Position numbers and translations under genes: made by a program. Below are positions 9,591 to 20,876 of a stretch of DNA of 64,000 nucleotides, piece after piece (position 1 is the first letter of the stretch; every line of letters starts with the position of its first letter). The notes under the pieces are model-generated. The model was not told the origin of the DNA and searched no databases. It saw only the letters and a program-made list of their open reading frames with translations. The DNA comes from Zarea fungicola (Eukaryota > Ascomycota > Sordariomycetes > Hypocreales > Cordycipitaceae): positions 57,316-121,315 of the forward strand of contig FWCC01000276.1 of assembly GCA_900169235.1 (NCBI GenBank), written 5' to 3'.

Positions 9591-10960
9591 GGCCGAGTGG
9601 CGTTTTCCCTTCAAAGATGGCTTTGGGGAGCTCCCAGATTAATTCATGGAATGTCAAAGACTACAATGCGGTAGGGGTACGTGTCGGCTGTATAAGTATC
9701 GTCTCTGGCGACTACCGCTACAGACGGTCACGTCTGATGGTGATTCAACTCCCATGATACAATCTGGCCAGATATGCAGGCCTGGTGCACTAATCGTAAA
9801 TAGTTTCGGAACAGGCCAGACGCTGGGGTTTGGCAGGCAGACGTCTGGATGGTGAGCTCCCGGCACACCGGGCCGAGAAGTTGACGAGGCGAGAAATTCT
9901 AGCGAGGATTTAGTGCGGCACCAGAGCTCAAGGTCGCCGCTGTAGCTCGGTGTTCTCGCGCAATAATGCACTTGCTATTACATGTACTGCCTTTACACTG
10001 GGGGTTTCGCCTAAACTATTTCTTTTAGGCGAGAGCCTATGCCCTTTATTCCAGCTGTTTATTTAAGCGTCAGGTTAAAACCGAGGCCGAGACGCGATTA
10101 TCTTGATAGATTTGGAACCTTGTGCCGTCTCGGCGCCAGGTGACTCGTGGAGCTCAGCGGCGTCCACACTTTGGCCATCTATCGTTCAGACTATAGAAGC
10201 ATGGCTATTCATGTTTACGCTTCTTAAATCCGGCAAGCATCATCAGCAAAGCAGTGGGCGTCTTTGCTATGTTGTTACCTAATAACTACAGTATGATTGA
10301 GGAGTCAACTAGCTCGCCGCGAATAAGATGCCTAGCCAAGAGTCACCACTCCAAGGACCACCAAGATATTCTTGCAATTAAAAGACTTCAAAGGCAATGC
10401 GTCGTTATCGGGTTCCACGGTAAATTTGAACTGTTGCTGACTGCTGGAGTAAATGTAAGACCACCAAGTATCGACCGCAGACCTAATGTCGTGCATTTTT
10501 GACGCTAGTATTTCATTCATTCTCTTTTATACAGGATGATTCCGTGCTAGCGATTCAAATGATGGCTGCAGCCCGTTCTGCCAACGGCTCTGTCTTGCCA
10601 AGACAATCGTCGATAATCCTGCATAATTGCACACGCATTGATTTCAGCTACCGATTCTCAATACGCCATTGATTCCTTGAGTCGAGGACCTTCACAGGTA
10701 ATGCGATTCTGCAAACCGGGATTTCAAAATACTGTGTGGCAGTCTTTTACTTCGATGATTTTCTGTTACCCGATTCGGCCCAGATTTCAATGCATTTGTA
10801 ATCCAATAATTCGCTGGTGTAGCCGAGGAGTATTCTGCGGAGGTGAGGCTTAGTCATGTGCATCATATCCCATTGCTTTGCCAATGAAGTTTTGGCGCTT
10901 CTGTCAACAATAGGATATTCAATTTCTGAAAAAAAGAGATTCGACATAATCGTAATCAAA
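9591..10960. other. Intergenic region upstream of GH31 and quinone oxidoreductase genes
   Basis: This 1.37-kb gap lies between two divergent genes and should hold both promoters. I see no convincing gene, repeat or RNA. Small frames inside it have no signal peptide, motif or splice pattern. Confidence 0.45.
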
Positions 10961-12050
10961 ATGGCTGGAACTATGAGAGCGGTTGGTACGATTCTCAATC
11001 CTGAAGCCTCACCACAGCCACGGCGTGTCACTCACCCCACAGTAGCTTGCTGACATCAACATAGATATCAAAGACGGCAAGGGCGCAGTTGATGCCCTAT
11101 TCATCAACCCGGAGACGCCCAAGCCGGTCCCCGCTGCGGGACAGGCCATTGTCAAGATCAAAGCCTTTGGCATTAACCGTATGGACATTATCCAGCGCAA
11201 CGGCCACTACCCCGTGCCTCCCCAAGCGCCGGCCATCCTGGGCGTCGAGTTCGCCGGTCAAATTGAGTCGTTTGGTGACGGTGAGCATGGAAGCTTTAAA
11301 ATTGGCGATGAAGTCTTTGGACTCGCCTACGGCGGTGCCTACGCCGAGTACATTGCCGTCAGCTCCAAGATGCTCCTCCACAAGCCGTCACACCTGAGCT
11401 TTGAACAGGCCGCCTCGCTGCCCGAGAACTGGATTACTGCCACGCAGGCGCTGAATCTCATCCTGGAATTCACGGCCGGCAAGTCCATTCTCTGGCACGC
11501 GGGCGCCTCGGGCGTGTCTACGGCCGGCATCCAGCTCTCCAAGCTCGCGGGCGCCTCGGCCATCTACGCGACCGCCGGCTCCGACGAAAAGTGCCAGTAC
11601 GTAGTCGACAGCCTAGGCGCAACGGCCGCTTTCAACTACAAGACCCAAGACTGGGCCGAAGAGATTAAAAAGGCCACGGGCGGCCAGGGCGTCGACTTCA
11701 TCGTCGACTACATTGGCGGCAGCTACTTTAACAAGAACCTTGACGTCGCAGCACGCGACGGGCGCATGGTGATGTTGGGCCTCATGGGCGGCGCCACCGT
11801 GCCCTCGGCTGACATTGGCAAGCTCCTCGCCAAGCGCCTCCGCATCCAGGGCAGCACGCTGCGCAGCCGCGATGAGGAATACCAGGGCAAGCTGCGCGAC
11901 AGTCTCGAGAAGTACCTCGCAGACTTTGACTCGGGACGGCTCAAGATTGTCATTGACACGGTGCTGCCCTGGGAGCAGATCCAGGATGCGCATCGCTACA
12001 TGGAGGATGGTAAGAACTCGGGCAAGATTGTCTGCACGATTGGAAAGTAG
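10961..12050 (+). CDS. NADPH:quinone oxidoreductase, PIG3/TP53I3-like zinc-free MDR protein
   Basis: Two exons, 10961-10985 and 11065-12050, encode 336 residues. The intron 10986-11064 has GTACG and ACATAG ends and restores MRAV-DIKDGKG. Family motifs include GINRMDIIQRNGHYP, ILGVEFAG, ENWITATQALNLI, HAGASGVSTAGIQL (NADPH-binding region), VDYIGGSYFNKNL and GRMVMLGLMGG. The catalytic-zinc ligands of alcohol dehydrogenases are absent, as in quinone reductases of the medium-chain superfamily. It probably reduces quinones or other electrophiles in the cytosol with NADPH. It converges on a dienelactone hydrolase gene with about 120 bp between stop codons. Family assignment is strong; physiological substrate is unknown. 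Confidence 0.9.
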
Positions 12051-12171
12051 GTTGGAATTACCGTCACTGTTTGAGGGAAAGAAAATCAAGTACACTCGTA
12101 TTCATCAATGACGTCATCGTTAGGCAGTAAAAGAATGTCACAAGAAACCAAGCCCGCAGCTGCACCCAGAT

Positions 12172-13291
12172 TTAATGCTCCTTGACCCAATTTAGCATCT
12201 GATCGTATGCCGTTGCCTGAGCTTCCTTGATCCCAGCATCCTCGTACACGCCAACCACCGCAAAGCCTGTGTCTTGTTAGCATGGGGTCACGCCGCGAGC
12301 AAGGTTGATTTACCATGTGGTACGCCGGGATACACCTGGACCTCGTGCTCCAGGTTCGCCTTGGACATGGCATCCTCGCCGAGCGTGCGGACCTCGTCCG
12401 AAAAGAGGGGATCGTCCTCGACGCATACAAAGCTCAGTGGCACGCTCAGGTCGTCAAAGTCTTCAGGCGCCACCGATGCGGCGTGGGACAGGGCGCCTGC
12501 CTTGATAAAAGGCCCCCGCGTCGTCAGCGCCGTCTCTTCATCACCACCTTGCTCCTTGACCTGCTTGGCGAGCAGCAAGACGAAGCGCGCACCAACACAG
12601 TAGCCGACAGCGTAGATGCCGTCCCCCTGCTTCACGGCGTCGGCGTAAGTGTCCTTGGCGGCGTCAATGACCTTGTGCAGGATGGGCATGACACGGTCGG
12701 GCGTGACGCGTGCGAGCCACATGTCAATGACAAACGACTTGGTCACCTCGGCGGCCTTGAGCTTGATCTGCTCGAGCCACGAGGTCGAGTCCTCGGCAAT
12801 GGTGACTGCCGCAGGGGCGTCATCGCCAGCGAAAATGTCGGGCATCAGCACCAGAAAGCCCTCGGCGGCAAAGCGGTCGGCCTGGATCTGGTTGTTGACC
12901 GACTTGATGCCCGTACCGCCGGTGAGGAGCAGAAGCAAGCGCGCAGGCGCATGCGGGTAGTCGGACGGCTTAGAGATGTAGACCTTGGGCTTGTTTTAGC
13001 AGGGGCAACGTGGGGTTCACGTATGAGCGTCGTACATCGATTTCATTGAGTTTGATGATTTCACCAGTAGAGGACTGTCCAGATGCTATGAGATATGAGC
13101 CACATTCGATTTTCATACGGGTGAGGCTGCCTACGAGTCGGTCGGTCAGTGACGCAATGCTCGCCCGTGACGGGAGCTTCTTGTGTCGTGGGGGGGACTG
13201 GAGCGTTCACAGGAGCTGGAGCTTCGGCGGGGGTACTCGTCTCCTGGGCATCGCTCTCTGGTGCCCTCGTCGCGTTATCGGCGTCAGCCAT
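12172..13291 (-). CDS. Dienelactone hydrolase family protein
   Basis: Four exons were placed at 13291-13135, 13085-13036, 12983-12314 and 12266-12172, giving 323 residues. An early conserved segment reads EHCVTDRPT and continues across intron 1 as PSGQSSTGEI. The alpha/beta hydrolase core has LLLLTGGTGIKS, GFLVLMPDIF, the nucleophile elbow GYCVGARFV (Cys nucleophile, as in dienelactone hydrolases), an acidic residue in CVEDDPLF and the catalytic His in GVPHGFAV, which is split by the last intron. The acceptor of intron 2 could lie 6 bp further upstream, adding two residues (Pro-Lys). The protein begins with a Pro/Ala-rich stretch of about 35 residues. It should hydrolyse cyclic esters or similar substrates. 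It converges on the quinone oxidoreductase. Confidence 0.85.
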
Positions 13292-13793
13292 ATCTGCTGA
13301 GGTTTAAGAAGTATGCTTTGTGTGAGGAGGTTTGTGATGGGGTTTGTTGCGGCCGGGGCAAGTGCTGGCATGTCTGGCCTCATGGACAGGCCGCGCCGGG
13401 TGGAGCAGCAAGTCCGGAGGCAGTCACTCAGCATTCTACAATTTGACAAAGGATTAAAGATAGATACTTGTCGAAACCGCGAAGAGATGTTTCTTTGAAT
13501 TTTTTTTAGATATCTCATTATATTTCCATGTTCGTCTGGCCCAGTGCACTGTGGCAGCGATTTAAATAACGTTTGATACATGTGCCACAGTGAGCGCTTC
13601 CACTGTAGCGTGCCAATTGTCCACTAGGAGCTGTAGTTTTGTTGCCGCTTACAATGGCAAACGATTTGCACTCTGGAAGTATGTGGAAGTATGTGGAAGT
13701 ATGTGTATAAAAAGGAACTTCTCCATGGTAAAAGATCAATTCATTTATTCTCGCTCAAATTTTCGACACCCATGTGCCTGCTTGCTTCTCTAC
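13292..13793. other. Intergenic region with a short 10-bp direct repeat
   Basis: This 500-bp gap holds the dienelactone hydrolase promoter and the 3' side of the following MFS gene. Three overlapping copies of tggaagtatg lie at about 13674-13705. No gene is evident. Confidence 0.5.
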
Positions 13794-15584
13794 TTATCGC
13801 TCCTTGTACTGCAAAGTTGCATAGTGCGCGTACCGTGATGCACTGCGAGCTCGAAACGCTTTGCCATATCGAAGAAAAATACCAGTCGACCCCAAGATTG
13901 CAGTCGTTATGAGGACTATCGTGATTATCACCCACTTTATGCCTACCGCGGCAACCCACGGCGCGACGGCAAAGATGAAAGCGGTGCTAAATGTGTTGCG
14001 GATGACAGTTACCCCCACCAATGCATCGCCGATAATCTATACTTGTCAGCTATACAACTGGGAGATGGCGGAGTCTTGACTTACATCTTGGTATGAGTCT
14101 GTAAGATATGTAATAGTGATACTATTGACTGGGGCAATGCCAAGTTTATAAAGCGCCAGGCCAACGGCTACGACGGGCCATGGAAGCCCGTTGTTCAAGC
14201 CGAATCCGAGCATGAGCGCGCCCGCTGGAATAAATGGTAGAAACGGAACCAGACTCCACAAGCGCATCTCTGGCTCATATATGCCATTATTTCGACGAGA
14301 GAGCCAAATGATGACGCCGTCGCTGATTGGGCCGACGAGAAGAGAGCCTATGGTGCTACCCACAAGCTTGGAAAGATTCATCATACCAATCTGACTCGGT
14401 GTGAAATTGTATGGTGGACGTGTCATGAAGAGGGAGAATGCAGTCGACATGACATCTTGCAGTGCAATCAAAATGCCGTATGCGAGTGCTGTATACATGA
14501 TGGCAGGTATCGTTACGAGGAGAATCAGAGGCTGATACATGTGACGGAGGAACGACTTGATGCCCTTTCCGTCCGACGCCGGCGTTGTGAGTGCAAGCTT
14601 CTGCCAGTACGTCTTTGTGGGTATGTCGGGGTTAATCCTCACTGAATACAAGTCCTTGTTTCGCACATCCTTGGCTGTGGTGCTGGATAAGGCTGCGGCC
14701 ACGGGCTCCCAAGTTTTCGCTCCTTCGGAGGCAATGTCTTGCTCCTCATGGAGTGCAGATCCCGCATGGGTGGTTGATGTGGCTGACGGATATATATACC
14801 TGGTTTCCTCGTAGCCGAACAAAGCAACGAGGAAGAACAGGGCAAAAAAGATGGCATTCCACCACCAAACCCACCTCCAACCCTGGCCCTTGGTGATGAA
14901 GCCTGCAATCAGAGGGCCCAGAGACACAGAGACCTGCCAGAGCCAGATGTACAGGCTATTCAGTCTGCCACGCTGGTGCACAAAAAAGACGTCTGCAATC
15001 GTCATCTGGACGAGAACTTCGCCAAGGGCCCCAAAAGTGGCGATAAACACATTCACAAGCAACAGATCCGCAACGGTATGGATCTTGGCTGACCAGATAC
15101 TAACACCAAACTGCACAAGAGAGCTCGCGACATACAAAGGTCGGCGTCCAAACTTGAGAGCAAAAGGAACGAGCACAACGGCTCCAACAGCGAGAAATGC
15201 GCAGCCAATGGCGTAGCTAGCAGTCAAGTCCTCATCGCTGAAACCAAGCTCCTTCTGCATTGGCCGCCATGTAGGTGTCGCCGAGTTGATAAACTCGGAC
15301 ACCATCACGACGTAGAACCCGACGAGTGCAAAGTTGACGTATTTGCGCCAGCTGGGCCAGTTTAGGGGATCATTCGGGTCGTCGGTAGGACGAGGCTGGA
15401 GGATGATGCCATCACTGGCGCCGGTGCTCATGTCCTCGAGGCGCACCGTACCTGGGGGAAACATGGTGGTGCTACCCGCACTGATGTCGGCTGAAGACGT
15501 GGGAATGTTGATAGATTTCTGGTCCGCCGGCTTGTCGGCAGAACTGACATCCTGGGGACAGGGACTAGCCGAAGGCGAAAGCAT
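13794..15584 (-). CDS. MFS transporter, DHA1/HOL1-like
   Basis: Two exons, 15584-14085 and 14036-13794, encode about 580 residues. The 48-bp intron (GTAAGT...TATAG) joins YLTDSYQD to IIGDALVGVT. A hydrophilic N-terminus of about 75 residues ends in DDPNDPLNWPSWRKY, the entry motif of fungal DHA1 drug/polyamine/HOL1-type permeases. TM1-6 follow with LKFGRRPLYVAS, and a long central loop separates the halves. TM7-12 include PPYNFTPSQIGMMNL and GPISDGVIIWLSRR. The first ATG is at 15584; there is no upstream ATG in frame. It is divergent from the FAD-dependent amine oxidase, with only 362 bp between start codons, so the two may share control. The cargo may be an amine or amino acid, by inference only. 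Confidence 0.85.
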
Positions 15585-15946
15585 TCTGACAAGATACAGG
15601 AGGAGAATTGGAATGCCACGGATAATGGCCAAAGCGAAGAGACAAGTTCAAGAGATTTGACGCCATTTATAACTGATTTCATTCAAGTATGCCATGCTGA
15701 TTTGGACAGGGGAAGATTCCGATGGGGTGGAAGTATTCGAGGACGAAATGCACTAGTCCATCGTTGGCGCACCGTATTCTTCCAAGCAGCCAATGAGGTG
15801 TTGCACAACCAGATGCTCATTACTCGCGCGTCCTGGAACAATACGGCGAGCAGGCTGTTACAATAATCTATGGAATATAAAGAAGTGCTCTTCCATGCAC
15901 TTTATTGAGTAAATCGAATTTGTTGCGCGAAAACTGAAGCTTCGAA
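15585..15946. promoter_or_regulatory. Short divergent promoter region between MFS permease and FAD oxidase
   Basis: Only 362 bp separate the two divergent start codons, so both promoters must lie here. No defined operator was recognised; the call rests on gene arrangement. Confidence 0.5.
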
Positions 15947-18098
15947 ATGCCTTGCCACGATTCCAAGATCATAATTATCGGTGCTGGTGTATTCGGCCTG
16001 ACAACTGCCCTCTGGCTTGCCCGCGATGGCTACAAAGACATTACCGTCTTTGATCGGTGTGCATTCGACTCCAATTACTACAACCCGGCCAATGGCTGCG
16101 ACGGTGCCTCCTCTGACGTCAACAAAATCTTCCGAATGGCGTACGGCGATAAAAAAGAGTAGGACAGTACCTGACTATCTTTGAGTAACAATGTGCTGAC
16201 GTCTGTAGCTACCAATCGCTCGCAATCGAGGCAAGAGATATGTGGCTAGATTGGGACAAGACCATCCAAGAGAGTAGCCCTTCCCAGCTCCCCCTTGGGC
16301 TTACACCAGAAGACAAGCTTCTTCACGTTTCCGGTTGCTACTTTATCGGCGAGGGTCGAGAGTTGCGAGGTGAACACCTAACTAGCCTAGAGACCATGGC
16401 AAAGCTGGCACCTGATTTCCGCACCATGCAGTTCGTCAAGGTAGGGCCCAGTTAATCTACAGCCACTACATGACTGATATGGTCCGTAGAACGATGCCGA
16501 CGACGAAGAACGTTTGCGAAGGATTGATCCCGTGTGGTTTGAAAAGTATCATGTCATTGACAAGATTAATCACGGCGACACGCACGGATTTCTTGATATC
16601 AATGCCGGTATCACGATCGCAGACAAGGTCAGCAATAAAAGCCACATGGTTGGTTTATGCTTACAGGTGCAACCATAGTCATGCGTGTATGCTCGCCACC
16701 TCTGTGTCCAGGCAGGTGTTAAATTTGTCCTGGGAGATCCTCAGGGTAAATTTGAGACCTTCATTATGGAGCACAGCGGCAGGGAAAAGAAGGCTGCAGG
16801 CATCAAGACCGCAGACGGCAAGAGACACTTTGGGGACCTTGTTATAGTGGCAGGTTCGTGCTCCAAGCCCGATTTAATCCACCGTGACTGAATCCAGGTT
16901 AGCTGGTGGATGGACTGCCTCCATCATCCCAGAGGCACACAACACCGTCCAGGCCACTGCTGGAACTGTCATGTTTATTGACATCCCGCGCCATCGGCGG
17001 GATTTGTGGCAAAAGTTCCACCCCGATAACTATCCAGTCTGGTCCTACCAAGCCACAGAGGGAGAAAAGTATACATACAGATTGTTGCCAACCATGTCTC
17101 TTGCTAACACTGTCAAGTCATTACTCAGGTGGTGGCTATCCCATCTCCAAAGAAGGGCGGTTGAAGTTTAGCTTTCGCGGTCGCAAGGCATGCCAGAAAC
17201 ATCTCCACTAGCCCATGCAATGCTAATTAGTTAATGGTGTAGTTTACGAATTTCCAGAGTCACCCGACCGATCATGCCTTGTCAGTTGTCATGTTTTCAC
17301 TCAGATATGTATACAAGACTGATTATCGTAGGCGAGTTTCTGTGCCTCGGACCAAGTACACCAGTGATGCCATCCACACAGTCCCACTTTACGGCCTTTT
17401 GAAGATGAAAAAGGTGGTTGCTCAAGCGTTTCCAGAGTTGGTGGAATTTGGGTTCACGGATAGCAGAGTCAGTGCACCACCTACAGATGCCACTCGCAGG
17501 TTCTAACGTCGAGCAGCTTTGCTGGTACCCAGATTCCATAGATGAGGATGTAAGTGGCCCATTATCTTCGCTGTCCCTGCAAAGCTAATACCGGTAGTTT
17601 GTGATTGACTACGTCCCCGGCTACGCCAAGTCACTGTTTATTTGCAGTGGGGGCTGGTGAGTTCAGTCGCTCTCGAAGCCGATCATCGTACTGACGGTTT
17701 CTCCAGTGGTCATGCATTCAAATTTCTTCCTATTCTAGGCCGCGTAAGTTGTTTAAAATCAAGGCCCTAACTTTCTGTCCAAATTTCTGAGACAGATGCT
17801 ATAGCATGTCAAGAACCAACTGGAGGGAATCCCTGACCAGTTCACGCCAGTGTGGAAGTGGAGAGCTACGAAAGAGGGCAACGACAATAACGGACTTTCT
17901 GATGGCGAGTTTGGACCTCGGGAAATGTCTAGAGTGCCGATGGCGAATGGTGAGTGCAGTTGGCTTGTTTTATTGCAAACGCTGACATTTGAACTTTAAA
18001 CTGGTAGCTCTTGACTTTTCCCTTAGCCAGGTAAGATTAAATTGCTGAAATGTTGGCCAAGTCACTAATTGTTGCAGGGCCCTGCTTCAAACTTATGA
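15947..18098 (+). CDS. FAD-dependent amine oxidase of the MSOX/amadoriase (DAO) family, 14 exons
   Basis: The N-terminus has the dinucleotide-binding motif IIIGAGVFGLTTALWLA. Fourteen exons keep one frame: 15947-16158, 16209-16440, 16490-16627, 16679-16853, 16903-17083, 17118-17187, 17243-17280, 17332-17467, 17517-17549, 17598-17656, 17707-17743, 17805-17949, 18008-18030 and 18078-18098. They total 1,500 nt, or 499 residues. Conserved family blocks appear only after splicing, including VIVAAGGWTASIIPEA, LCWYPDSIDEDFVIDYVP and GCGHAFKFLPILGR. The Cys of LCWY aligns with the flavin-linking Cys of monomeric sarcosine oxidase, so covalent FAD is likely. Intron 6 has a GC donor (17188). Substrates in this family are N-methyl or fructosyl amino acids, saccharopine or pipecolate; which applies here is open. 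Thirteen introns in 2.15 kb is unusual in this window. Confidence 0.85.
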
Positions 18099-20471
18099 TA
18101 CGAGTTTCAATCGCTAGTTCTACTCGACTGCAACAAGTTCTACACGGTACGGCCTTGTATTGGTTGGAGCATTTGGACACCTCAAGTAGGGATCAGACGG
18201 GCATAGAAGTAGAAGAAGATAATTGTCTAAAGGATACTGTCTAATATATTGGCTACAGATTGTCTGTTCTATGCGCTCTCAGGTTAATCTTAACACAAGC
18301 CGTTGCATCCACCGACCTTTTCAACGTAGTTGATGGTAAGCTCGCCGTGGGTGTTGATGTTGCTGTCGTCACATCTTGCACAAGCTCCTTAATAAGGCTA
18401 CCTGAAGTGCATGGGAGGAGTGTTTTGGAATACTGATTGAACACTAACTTAGGATACAAACCTTGTTTGCTAGCTGAGGTGAGTTGAAGAGGATAATAGA
18501 AGGATTGAGTTGGCCTGATTGATGAATCGGAGTGGGTGCACCTTACTTATAGCTGTTTTCACTATCAACAAGTCAGTAGGATTCACGATATGTAGGTTCG
18601 AGATCAAGTGTAAGCACTACACGGACAATTTCCCGTCTCGTTCCTGAATACTGAGGTAAATAATTTCTATTTCTAAACACGAGAACCTGTCCATCACCAT
18701 TACAATCTCCGGAGAGGTTGTGGATACAGGCCTCTGATCATCTGATGGCAGACTCTTGATCGTCAGGTATACAGCCACCGAAACACTGGTTAGATGTCCT
18801 TCGACAATTACCGAATATAGTATCGTATTACTATTCTAATTTCTTGTGGTTTCTGTTTTTACATAATAGAATACAGCATTCAGTACAATACTAATACAGG
18901 AGATTGAACTGGGAATGAGTGGCTTGGAAAGATCACTTGTCGACCAAGAACTATACCCCATTATTTTGTTTAGAGAAAGCTTCATCAAAGTGCTCAGGAT
19001 GTTCTTCTGACCCAAAATGATGATAGGTTTGCTATGCTTTGCAAGATGTTATGCATCATTTCATTGGACCCTCTCAGAGCATTGACCAATGTAGCACAGG
19101 AGAGGGCCACTATACCTCTGAATCTCTGTTCCAGTGAGCTTGTCATTGCAGTCTTAGTAATCTAAAATTGTACATCGGCAATGATAGACCCGGAAGAAAA
19201 AGCCCCAGTAAGGTAGTGGGGATAATTTATTGCTCGGCAGAGGTGGGAGATATCCGCATCATGTAAGCATCAGCCCTACTCGGTTGCAGGCTCGGCATCA
19301 TTACCACCATACGCCACCAGGCGCAAAGAATGGCCCCTCTACGCTTTGAAGTGAGTGATTTGGGGGTCCAATCTCAGTTAGGGGCCTTCTAGTAAGAATA
19401 AAGAAACGTGCAGGAGAACTATTTACCGGGGCTGAACCGTTCTGAGCGACTGGTAAGCCCAGCCGCATATAGATGGTAGGAAACAAACGGCTGCGATAGG
19501 TTGAAATGTTCCTCCATCTCGAACATCCCTCCATCTCAAACATCGCTGATCACCCACCAAAGAACAGGGTCTTCGGCATCCCTGACTTCACCCTTCAGGC
19601 ACCAAATAAGCTGCTTCCGGAATTACAGATTCAGGACAACAATCTCGGCGAATAAAGTTGTTGGCTAGCCAATAATACCACGCTATTGAGCATTAAGCGC
19701 CATGTGATTTCTACAAGCTCTACTAGGACACTAAGGCATAGGGCATGGCGAATATTCTCTGGGCATATGACATGAGATTAAGTCCTTGCTTGTGATGGCC
19801 AAAGTCTTCCAGATTGGATTAGACAACCCGCAATTTTTGCCTGATGAGGGCTTAATGGCACGTTTCAAGTGCCGGAAAGACCGAAAGACCGTCGAATCGG
19901 ATAACCCACTTATTTAATAGGTTTCAAGAAGAGCCGTCTTATTACATAGTACCTTTTACAGAAATTAACAGTGCCAAAACAACTGACGTGAGTTATACGG
20001 GGTGTGAGTTATTACAAACATTGAGCGGGCCCGAGAGCGAAGATTACGCGGGTCCAGAACAAAGTCGGCATGCATTTCATCTCGTTCTATTGGCGCCGCA
20101 CATGCCTCTCTACGTGACAATGGTACTTTAGAAGCCGCCAATTTGTAACGATGCGAGTTAACTTGCTCAGATGTGGAACACAATGCTGACGAGGAGTGAG
20201 AAGTAGGCAACATGCTTGCCTACGACATGGGCCAGGACATGGATGCGCAGTAAGATCCATAAAATCAATTCTGGAGGAATGCAGGCATGTTTAACGTATT
20301 TATGACAATGGCGGCTGCTGAGGAAAGTATAAAGGTTAGAGACTTTAAGGAACATTTAGACAAAGAGCTCAAAGAGCTCATTGCAACTGCTCCGGAATCT
20401 ACCTTAACATCACAACTTCTCAAGTGCACCTATCACGCACCATCTTACAGCAAACCACAACTTAAACAAAC
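18099..20471. other. Gene-poor AT-rich region containing a KP4-type relic
   Basis: About 2.4 kb between the oxidase gene and the KP4-like gene. Apart from the minus-strand relic (18290-18402) I find no coding sequence. A tandem pair of a 17-bp unit (cctccatctc[g/a]aacatc) lies at 19511-19544. Fragmented frames and low GC suggest an old, decayed segment, but no transposon could be named. Confidence 0.45.
18290..18402 (-). pseudogene. Decayed fragment of a KP4 killer-toxin-like gene
   Basis: On the minus strand a short stretch near 18402 encodes GSLIKELVQD, matching the helix GSLIKTLLQD of the intact KP4-like gene at 20472. After a frame change the rest encodes INTHGELTINYV and GGCNGLC followed by a stop codon at 18290-18292, matching the C-terminus of that gene. 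The part between helix and C-terminus is shortened and the two pieces are out of frame. The signal peptide and N-terminal half are absent upstream. Sequence further upstream on this strand looks promoter-like (ctataagta, then pyrimidine-rich), so an internal deletion is plausible. It lies inverted relative to the intact copy. No functional product is expected. Confidence 0.7.
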
Positions 20472-20876
20472 ATGCATTTCAACAACATCGCAGTACTGGC
20501 ATTCACCGCCATCACAGGAGTGTCTGGCCTCGGCATAAACTGCCGTGGCAGCGTCCTCTGCGACAACCCCAGCTTCAAACTAACCACCCTCCTCGCTGAT
20601 GTCCAGAAGATTGATAACAACCGCTGGTATCAGAATGGCGAGCATATTGCGTGCTGGGAGAATGTTGCTGGAGGCGGACTCTGTGCGTTCCTTCAGGGCA
20701 CCGGTGGCATTCCAGGCAGCTTGATTAAGACGCTGCTTCAAGATCTCGTCAACCACAACTGTCATGCTTGTGGAAGCATCCCTGTTTTCTTTCCTTCGGA
20801 CAACAATATCGCATCTCACGGAGAGTTGACAGTCAATGCTGTTCACTCGACTGGGGGATGCAATGGCCTTTGCTAA
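20472..20876 (+). CDS. Secreted KP4 killer-toxin-like protein
   Basis: A single-exon gene of 134 residues. The first 19 or so residues form a signal peptide (AVLAFTAITGVSGLG), giving a mature protein of about 115 residues with eight cysteines, including the closing GGCNGLC. The pattern GLGINCRGSVLC, HIACWENV, GGGLCAFLQ, HACGS and GELTVN is that of the KP4-like family, named after the Ustilago virus-encoded killer toxin. Viral KP4 blocks calcium channels of competing fungi; chromosomal relatives occur in several ascomycetes and are proposed to act against fungi or in host interaction. Viral KP4 has ten cysteines, so one disulfide may be absent here. The gene sits alone in a gene-poor region with a decayed second copy about 2 kb away. 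Confidence 0.87.
   Translation: MHFNNIAVLAFTAITGVSGLGINCRGSVLCDNPSFKLTTLLADVQKIDNNRWYQNGEHIACWENVAGGGLCAFLQGTGGIPGSLIKTLLQDLVNHNCHACGSIPVFFPSDNNIASHGELTVNAVHSTGGCNGLC

Noticed and set aside
9654..9971. Minus-strand frame of 105 codons upstream of GH31
   Set aside because: No signal peptide, domain or splice pattern; composition looks random.
20287..20538. Plus-strand frame of 83 codons overlapping the KP4-like start
   Set aside because: It overlaps the toxin gene's promoter and signal peptide in another frame, and has no homology features.
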